From contig MEWM01000125.1 of NCBI GenBank assembly GCA_001775355.1, positions 1,156 through 10,570 on the forward strand: a DNA stretch of 9,415 nt. The letters are read 5' to 3'. Positions 5,449-9,415 of the stretch are shown in pieces. The stretch is from a candidate division Zixibacteria bacterium RBG_16_43_9. GTDB lineage: Bacteria > Zixibacteria > MSB-5A5 > RBG-16-43-9. The notes beneath the pieces were generated by a model. It saw nothing but the letters and a program-made list of their open reading frames with translations, did not search any database and had not been told where the DNA came from. Position 1 is the stretch's first letter; each line of letters starts with the position of its first letter. Both the position numbers and the translations under genes were made by a program.

Positions 5449-5736
5449 ATGGCGCGTTCTCTAAAAAAAGGCCCGTTTGTAGACGAGCATTTGATGAAGA
5501 AGATCAATGCATTGAATCAAAGCGGGGAAAAGAAAGTGATCAAGACCTGGTCCAGAAGGTCTACGATTACGCCTGAATTCGTCGGGCACACAATCGCTAT
5601 ACACAACGGAAACAAATTCATCCCGGTCTATTTGACTGAGAATACGGTAGGCCATAAATTGGGAGAGTTTGCCCCTACGCGCACCTTCAGATCTCACGCT
5701 GGTAAGATAACCGAGAGGGCTGTGGCACTTAAGTAA
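5449..5736 (+). CDS. rpsS: 30S ribosomal protein S19
   Basis: S19 is in the small-subunit head, pairs with S13 and contacts the A-site finger of the large subunit. The 95-residue length is usual. Signature parts are [13 protein letters not shown] at 3-15, [22 protein letters not shown] at about 33-54 and [13 protein letters not shown] at 68-80. Only three bases separate it from rplB, and its probable ribosome site GGAG lies inside the rplB end, so the two genes are coupled. The ATG start gives the standard MARS N-terminus. Confidence 0.98.
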   Translation: MARSLKKGPFVDEHLMKKINALNQSGEKKVIKTWSRRSTITPEFVGHTIAIHNGNKFIPVYLTENTVGHKLGEFAPTRTFRSHAGKITERAVALK

Positions 5737-5763
5737 TAAAGTAAAGAAAGATAGGAGTTTTTA

Positions 5764-6246
5764 ATGGAGGCAGTTGCACGGGCCAAGTTTTCCAGGGGCT
5801 CAGCCAGGAAAGTGAGGAGGGTGGTTGAGCTGATCAAGGGTAAGAACGTTGAAGAGGCTTTGAATATTCTTAGCTTCGTGCCCAAATATGCGGCTAAGTA
5901 TTTAGAGAAGACTTTGAAGTCTGCAAGTGCCAATGCCATAAACCAGGAAGGTACTGCTAAGCTCAAAGCAGAAGATCTATATATCAAGAAGATCTTTGTA
6001 GACGGCGGTCCGATTATGAAAAGGATCAGGCCGGCAAGTATGGGCAGGGCATTCCGGATCAGAAAAAGGACCAATCACCTGACCATAGTAGTGTCAGACG
6101 AAATCGAAGGGAAAAAGAAAAAAGAAATAAAGCCGGCGGTCAGAAAACAGGAAGAAAAAATCGAAGAGACCAAAAAAGTTAAACCGGTGAAACCTAAAAA
6201 AGCAAAAGAGACCAAGAAGAAATCAGATGAGAAAAAAGAGGAATAG
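5764..6246 (+). CDS. rplV: 50S ribosomal protein L22 with long lysine/glutamate-rich C-terminal tail
   Basis: L22 contacts all six 23S rRNA domains and its hairpin forms part of the exit tunnel. Residues 1-113 are the normal protein: RGSARKVRRVVELIKGK at 11-27, SANAINQEG at 55-63, and the hairpin GGPIMKRIRPASMGRAFRI at 81-99 ending RTNHLTIVVSD. The MKR tripeptide (85-87), whose loss gives macrolide resistance in E. coli, is present. After residue 113 the protein continues for 47 residues made almost only of K, E, P and short hydrophobics (KKVKPVKPKKAKETKKKS is typical). This extends it to 160 residues, against about 110 for the common form. The tail is likely disordered and solvent-exposed. 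The ribosome site AGGAG 5753-5757 supports ATG 5764. Confidence 0.97.
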   Translation: MEAVARAKFSRGSARKVRRVVELIKGKNVEEALNILSFVPKYAAKYLEKTLKSASANAINQEGTAKLKAEDLYIKKIFVDGGPIMKRIRPASMGRAFRIRKRTNHLTIVVSDEIEGKKKKEIKPAVRKQEEKIEETKKVKPVKPKKAKETKKKSDEKKEE

Positions 6247-6281
6247 AATTTCCATCCAAAACCGGTTTGAAGTAAGAGAAT

Positions 6282-6290
6282 AAAGGAGGT
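6282..6290 (+). promoter_or_regulatory. Consensus Shine-Dalgarno for rpsC
   Basis: AAAGGAGGT is a full complement to the 16S rRNA 3' end and lies 7 bases before TTG 6298. It is the strongest ribosome site in the cluster and fixes the non-ATG start of rpsC. Confidence 0.85.
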
Positions 6291-6297
6291 AAGAAGT

Positions 6298-7026
6298 TTG
6301 GGTCATAAGACAAATCCTGTGGGCTTGAGACTGGGCATAATAAAATCCTGGAGCTCAAGGTGGTTTGCCACCAAGAATTTTGCGGAACAGTTGAAAGAAG
6401 ACCAGTTGATTCGTAAATACACCCGGACCAGGCTGGAACATGCCGGAATTGCCAACGTTGAGATCTTTAGAGCTCCTAAGAAGGTCACCATAGACATTCA
6501 CACCGCTCGCCCGGGGATTGTCATCGGAAGAAAAGGAGCTGAAGTAGACAAACTTAGAGACGAGCTACAGCATCTGACCAAGAAAGAGATAAATATAAAT
6601 ATAATCGAAGTGCGCAAACCAGAGCTTTCCGGCAAACTGGTGGCAGAGAGCATCGCCAGACAATTAGAAGGGAGAGTTTCCTATCGCCGGGCGATGAAAA
6701 AAGCCATAAGCTCCGCTATGAAGATGGGGGCTGAAGGTATAAAGATAGGCTGTGGAGGAAGATTGGCTGGAGCAGAGATTGCCAGGACCGAATCCTATAT
6801 GGAAGGACGGGTTCCTCTACATACCCTGAGAGCAGATATAGACTACGCTCAAGCGACAGCCCATACCACTTATGGTACCATCGGGGTCAAGGTGTGGATA
6901 TTCAAGGGAGAGATCCTGGGTAAGGAGCCCCAATCAGCAGAAGGGGTTCACTGGACACCGGAAAGACATAAAGAAGAGAGACCACCAGAGAGCAGAAAAA
7001 GAAAAAGAAGAGAGAAAAGAGGCTAA
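6298..7026 (+). CDS. rpsC: 30S ribosomal protein S3
   Basis: S3 lies at the mRNA entry tunnel and, with S4 and S5, contributes mRNA helicase activity. The 242 residues begin [13 protein letters not shown], the standard S3 N-terminus, from a TTG start backed by a perfect ribosome site. The KH domain shows [17 protein letters not shown] at 74-90 with the GXXG loop GRKG at 77-80. The basic segment [11 protein letters not shown] (127-137) matches the E. coli helicase residues Arg131/Arg132/Lys135. [15 protein letters not shown] at 151-165 and GTIGVKVWI at 193-201 complete the C-terminal domain. A strongly basic tail ([10 protein letters not shown]) follows. Arg codons are mainly AGA (15 of 25 by my count), unlike tuf. 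rplP follows after 11 bases. Confidence 0.98.
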   Translation: MGHKTNPVGLRLGIIKSWSSRWFATKNFAEQLKEDQLIRKYTRTRLEHAGIANVEIFRAPKKVTIDIHTARPGIVIGRKGAEVDKLRDELQHLTKKEININIIEVRKPELSGKLVAESIARQLEGRVSYRRAMKKAISSAMKMGAEGIKIGCGGRLAGAEIARTESYMEGRVPLHTLRADIDYAQATAHTTYGTIGVKVWIFKGEILGKEPQSAEGVHWTPERHKEERPPESRKRKRREKRG

Positions 7027-7037
7027 AGGATTTCGAT

Positions 7038-7451
7038 ATGTTAATGCCTAAAAGGGTAAAATACAGAAAACAACAAAGAGGCAAAAGGAGAGGAAAAGCC
7101 TTAAGAGGCAGTCATATAGATTTTGGAGAATACGGGCTGAAGGCGCTTGAACCGGCCTGGCTCACGGATAGACAGATTGAGGCGGCAAGAGTTGCCCTTA
7201 CCCGGTTCATAAAGAGAGGCGGTAAAGTCTGGATACGGGTTTTCCCGGATAAACCGGTTACAGTAAAAACAGCCGAGACCAGAATGGGAAAAGGAAAGGG
7301 GAATCCTGAATACTGGGTAGCAGTGGTTAAACCCGGCAGAATTCTTTTTGAACTGGAGGGCGTTACCCCGGAGATAGCTAAAGAGGCTTTCGAATTAGCC
7401 GCACATAAACTCCCCATTAAGACCAAAATAGTTTCAAGGAAGGAGTTTTAA
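7038..7451 (+). CDS. rplP: 50S ribosomal protein L16
   Basis: L16 organises the A-site region of 23S rRNA and contacts the tRNA elbow. The length of 137 residues is standard. The N-terminal [20 protein letters not shown] and the loop [20 protein letters not shown] (82-101) are characteristic. The Arg before MGKGKG (residue 82), hydroxylated by YcfD in E. coli, is conserved here. ATG 7038 is chosen over ATG 7044 because MLMPKR is the usual family start and AAAGGA lies about 6 bases upstream. Close spacing to rpsC and rpmC (12 bases) indicates one mRNA. Confidence 0.98.
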   Translation: MLMPKRVKYRKQQRGKRRGKALRGSHIDFGEYGLKALEPAWLTDRQIEAARVALTRFIKRGGKVWIRVFPDKPVTVKTAETRMGKGKGNPEYWVAVVKPGRILFELEGVTPEIAKEAFELAAHKLPIKTKIVSRKEF

Positions 7452-7463
7452 AGGTTTAAAGAT

Positions 7464-7694
7464 ATGAAAAAGGCAGCTTTAAAAGATCTAACCAAAGAAG
7501 AGCTTATACAGAAAAGAGACGAGATCGAAGAGGAGCTATTTAATCTAAGGATGCAGGAGTCAGCCAAAAAGCTGGATAACCCGCTCAGACTTAGAGTGAT
7601 AAGGAGAGAAATCGCCAGGATCAATACTATGCTACATGAAGAGGAATTAGGTAAAAGAAAACTGGCTACTCCTGAGGAAAGGAAGATAAAGTAA
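7464..7694 (+). CDS. rpmC: 50S ribosomal protein L29
   Basis: L29 is a small two-helix protein beside L23 at the tunnel exit. Its 76 residues include LKDLTKEELIQKRDEIEEEL at 6-25, the family motif LFNLRMQ at 25-31 and NPLRLRVIRREIARI at 39-53, the helical hairpin expected for the family. About 10 extra residues at the C-terminus (LATPEERKIK) make it slightly longer than the 63-68 residues common elsewhere. AGG lies 9 bases before the start. It has its standard position between rplP and rpsQ. Confidence 0.97.
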   Translation: MKKAALKDLTKEELIQKRDEIEEELFNLRMQESAKKLDNPLRLRVIRREIARINTMLHEEELGKRKLATPEERKIK

Positions 7695-7729
7695 AAAGTT
7701 AAACCTTAAAAAAGAAGAACTACGAGTAT

Positions 7730-7987
7730 ATGGCGGAAAGAAAAAAAAGAAAAGTAAGGATCGGTAAGGTGGTCTCCAACCACATGCAGAAGACTATTGT
7801 AGTTGCAGTGCAGAGGCTTTTAAGGCATCCGGTTTACCAGAAAACGATTAAAAGGACCTCGAAGCTATATGCCCACGATGAAAAAAACGAATGCCAGATC
7901 GGAGATCTGGTCAAGGTGATGGAGACTCGGCCCCTTTCCAGGCTTAAAAGATGGAGACTCTTAAAGGTAGTCGAAAAGGCTAAATAG
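7730..7987 (+). CDS. rpsQ: 30S ribosomal protein S17
   Basis: S17 is an OB-fold primary binder of 16S rRNA helix 11. The 85 residues contain [19 protein letters not shown] at 9-27, [14 protein letters not shown] at 32-45, [14 protein letters not shown] at 48-61 and the family signature [14 protein letters not shown] at 64-77. No strong Shine-Dalgarno is seen before the ATG (AGAAGAA only). It lies 35 bases after rpmC and 30 bases before rplN. Confidence 0.98.
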   Translation: MAERKKRKVRIGKVVSNHMQKTIVVAVQRLLRHPVYQKTIKRTSKLYAHDEKNECQIGDLVKVMETRPLSRLKRWRLLKVVEKAK

Positions 7988-8017
7988 TTTTTTAGTTTAA
8001 GCAGGTAGTGAAAAACC

Positions 8018-8386
8018 ATGATCAGGGAATATTCTAAATTAGTGGTGGCGGATAATACCGGAGCGAAGGTGGTGCAGTGTTTCAGGGTTTTAGGTGGAAC
8101 CAGAAAAAGGTATGCCAGGATTGGAGACATAATCGTGGTAACAGTGAAAGACGCCTTGCCCGGAGGAACGGTTAAGAAAAGCGAGGTCTGCAAAGCGGTT
8201 GTGGTGAGGACTACCCGGGAGACCAGAAGAAAAGACGGCTCTTATATCCGTTTTTCGGATAATGCGGCAGTGATCATAGACGAGCAGCATGAGCCCAAGG
8301 GGACCAGGATCTTTGGACCGGTGGCAAGAGAACTCCGGGAAAAGCAGTTTATGAAGATTATCTCCCTGGCGCCTGAGGTCATCTGA
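8018..8386 (+). CDS. rplN: 50S ribosomal protein L14
   Basis: L14 is at the subunit interface, forming bridge B8, and is the target of the silencing factor RsfS. Its 122 residues are standard. [19 protein letters not shown] at 9-27 is the classic L14 signature, followed by [20 protein letters not shown] at 31-50, [14 protein letters not shown] at 75-88 and [13 protein letters not shown] at 95-107. The N-terminus is MIRE where many bacteria have MIQ. The upstream ribosome site is weak. In the classic arrangement rplN opens the spc operon, but the 30-base gap after rpsQ shows no promoter, so S10 and spc genes are probably one transcript here. Confidence 0.98.
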   Translation: MIREYSKLVVADNTGAKVVQCFRVLGGTRKRYARIGDIIVVTVKDALPGGTVKKSEVCKAVVVRTTRETRRKDGSYIRFSDNAAVIIDEQHEPKGTRIFGPVARELREKQFMKIISLAPEVI

Positions 8387-8415
8387 TAGAGAAGGTAGAT
8401 TATAGGAGAGCAGGT

Positions 8416-8739
8416 ATGCGCATAAAAAAAGGAGATACGGTATTAGTGATCAGCGGAGATGATCGGGGGAAAATGGGAAAAGTGCTCAAGATTTTCAAGG
8501 AGAAGAATCGGGCCATAGTAGAGAGCGTGAATTTCATAAAGAGACATACCCGTCCCTCGACGAAAAATCCAAAGGGGGGAATCTTAGAAAAAGAAGGCTC
8601 GATCGAGATCTCCAATCTGATGCTTTACTGTTCAAAATGCTCCTCTCCTTCTAAGGTGAGTTATAAAGTGTTAGCCAGTGAAACCGGAGGAAAACCGAAT
8701 AAAGTCAGGATTTGTAGAAAATGCGGGGAGATCATATAA
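8416..8739 (+). CDS. rplX: 50S ribosomal protein L24, CxxC-containing form
   Basis: L24 initiates large-subunit assembly by binding domain I of 23S rRNA. At 107 residues it has the KOW motif at the N-terminus (MRIKKGDTVLVISGDDRGK at 1-19, then GKVLKI) and the SVNFIKRHTRPS segment at 37-48. The C-terminal part holds two Cys pairs, Cys72/Cys75 in YCSKC and Cys100/Cys103 in ICRKC, a spacing suited to a zinc ribbon. Such C+ forms exist among bacterial L24 proteins, while others lack the cysteines. AGGAG at 8404-8408 supports ATG 8416. The 103-base gap to rplE is the largest inside the ribosomal cluster. Confidence 0.97.
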   Translation: MRIKKGDTVLVISGDDRGKMGKVLKIFKEKNRAIVESVNFIKRHTRPSTKNPKGGILEKEGSIEISNLMLYCSKCSSPSKVSYKVLASETGGKPNKVRICRKCGEII

Positions 8740-8842
8740 TAAGAGGTGTGAGGAGTGAGGGAAGAGGGAAAACGGAATAAAAGAAAGTAAGACGGAAGAT
8801 GCGAGACGTAAGACGATAGAAAAAACATAAGAAGGTTATTAG
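8740..8842 (+). repeat. Purine-rich rplX-rplE spacer with short word repeats
   Basis: About 80 of 103 bases are purines on the + strand. GTGAGG repeats at 8748 and 8755, and AGACG repeats at 8790, 8804 and 8811. There is no hairpin plus T-run and no clear promoter. The end (AAGAAGG near 8829-8835) can serve as the rplE ribosome site. Confidence 0.6.
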
Positions 8843-9415
8843 ATGGCAAAAGAGAAGGAAAAAGGTAAAGAAAAGGAAAAAGAAAAAGGTAAAGAGCCGG
8901 AGAAAAGCTCTCCTAAAACCAGGTATATCCCAAGGCTCAAGGAAAAATACCAGAAAGAGGTTATTCCAGCCCTGATGAAAAAGTTTGGGTATAAGAATAT
9001 AATGCAGGTTCCCAGGCTGGAGAAAATTATCATAAATATAGGAGTGGGAGAAGCAACCCAGAACGTGAAACTGTTAGAGGCTTCCTCGGCCGAGCTGGCT
9101 TTGATCACCGGCCAGAAACCGATTACCCGTAGAGCCAAGAAATCTATTTCCAATTTCAAGCTAAGAGGTGGTTCTCCTATCGGCTGCTGCGTGACTTTAC
9201 GCCGGGACCGGATGCTTGATTTTTTTGACAGGTTAGTTAACGCCTCGATTCCCCGGATCAGGGATTTCAGAGGGGTGCCGGCAAAATCTTTTGACGGCAG
9301 GGGCAATTACAATTTAGGTCTGAAGGAACAGATAATCTTTCCGGAAGTCGACTATGATAAAGTGGAGAAGATCAGAGGTATGAACATAACTATATGCACC
9401 ACGGCAAAAACCGAT
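8843..9415 (+). CDS. rplE: 50S ribosomal protein L5 with charged N-terminal extension (3' end outside window)
   Basis: L5 binds 5S rRNA and contacts the P-site tRNA. The frame is open for 191 codons to the window edge, without its stop. From about residue 29 it is a normal L5: [20 protein letters not shown] at 29-48, [17 protein letters not shown] at 55-71, [19 protein letters not shown] at 90-108, [20 protein letters not shown] at 137-156 and [16 protein letters not shown] at 159-174. Before that, ATG 8843 adds about 28 residues that are mostly K, E and G, including an 8-residue imperfect tandem ([12 protein letters not shown]) copied at DNA level with a 24-base period (8859-8870 and 8883-8894). 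No internal start could give the usual N-terminus, since the next ATG falls within MKKFGY. Few more codons are expected beyond the edge. Confidence 0.96.
   Translation, partial: MAKEKEKGKEKEKEKGKEPEKSSPKTRYIPRLKEKYQKEVIPALMKKFGYKNIMQVPRLEKIIINIGVGEATQNVKLLEASSAELALITGQKPITRRAKKSISNFKLRGGSPIGCCVTLRRDRMLDFFDRLVNASIPRIRDFRGVPAKSFDGRGNYNLGLKEQIIFPEVDYDKVEKIRGMNITICTTAKTD

Overview
The window is a bacterial chromosomal segment dominated by the first fourteen genes of the canonical S10-spc ribosomal protein cluster, all on the + strand: rpsJ-rplC-rplD-rplW-rplB-rpsS-rplV-rpsC-rplP-rpmC-rpsQ-rplN-rplX-rplE, with rplE cut by the right edge. Upstream stand tuf (EF-Tu), tRNA-Thr(GGU), tRNA-Tyr(GUA), a frameshifted four-helix-bundle (S23/bAvd-like) gene and the last 36 codons of a GIY-YIG endonuclease. 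Neither tRNA gene encodes its CCA end.

The organism cannot be named from this sequence alone. The ribosomal proteins are clearly bacterial. L2 with DHPM instead of DHPH, an L3 loop of the GSSSFPSR type, and GIY-YIG plus four-helix-bundle genes between repeats would fit an uncultured lineage near the FCB (Bacteroidetes/Chlorobi) group. This is a low-confidence inference.

Layout: 1-113 is the GIY-YIG 3' end. 114-160 holds two perfect palindromes. 162-770 is a repeat-rich patch with the broken four-helix-bundle gene and tRNA-Tyr, built on CAAAC/GTTTG words in direct and inverted copies. 770-1177 is AT-rich and non-coding, with two good sigma70-type promoter candidates. 1178-1250 is tRNA-Thr and 1336-2541 is tuf. 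2542-2670 is a spacer with a strong hairpin but no obvious terminator. From 2671 to the end run closely packed ribosomal protein genes, with spacers from a 4-base overlap up to about 100 bases.

How it works together: the promoters before tRNA-Thr probably drive a transcript from which the tRNA is processed, reading on through tuf and, with no visible terminator, possibly into the S10 cluster. This would couple elongation factor and ribosomal protein supply. The tRNA-Tyr/tRNA-Thr/tuf order recalls the tufB locus of other bacteria, while tuf-rpsJ recalls the str-S10 junction, so this tuf sits in a hybrid context.

I did not find a new defence system or pathway. The points most worth a second look are the repeat architecture around the broken gene and tRNA-Tyr, the divergent codon usage and switch I sequence of EF-Tu, and lysine/glutamate-rich extensions on L22 and L5.
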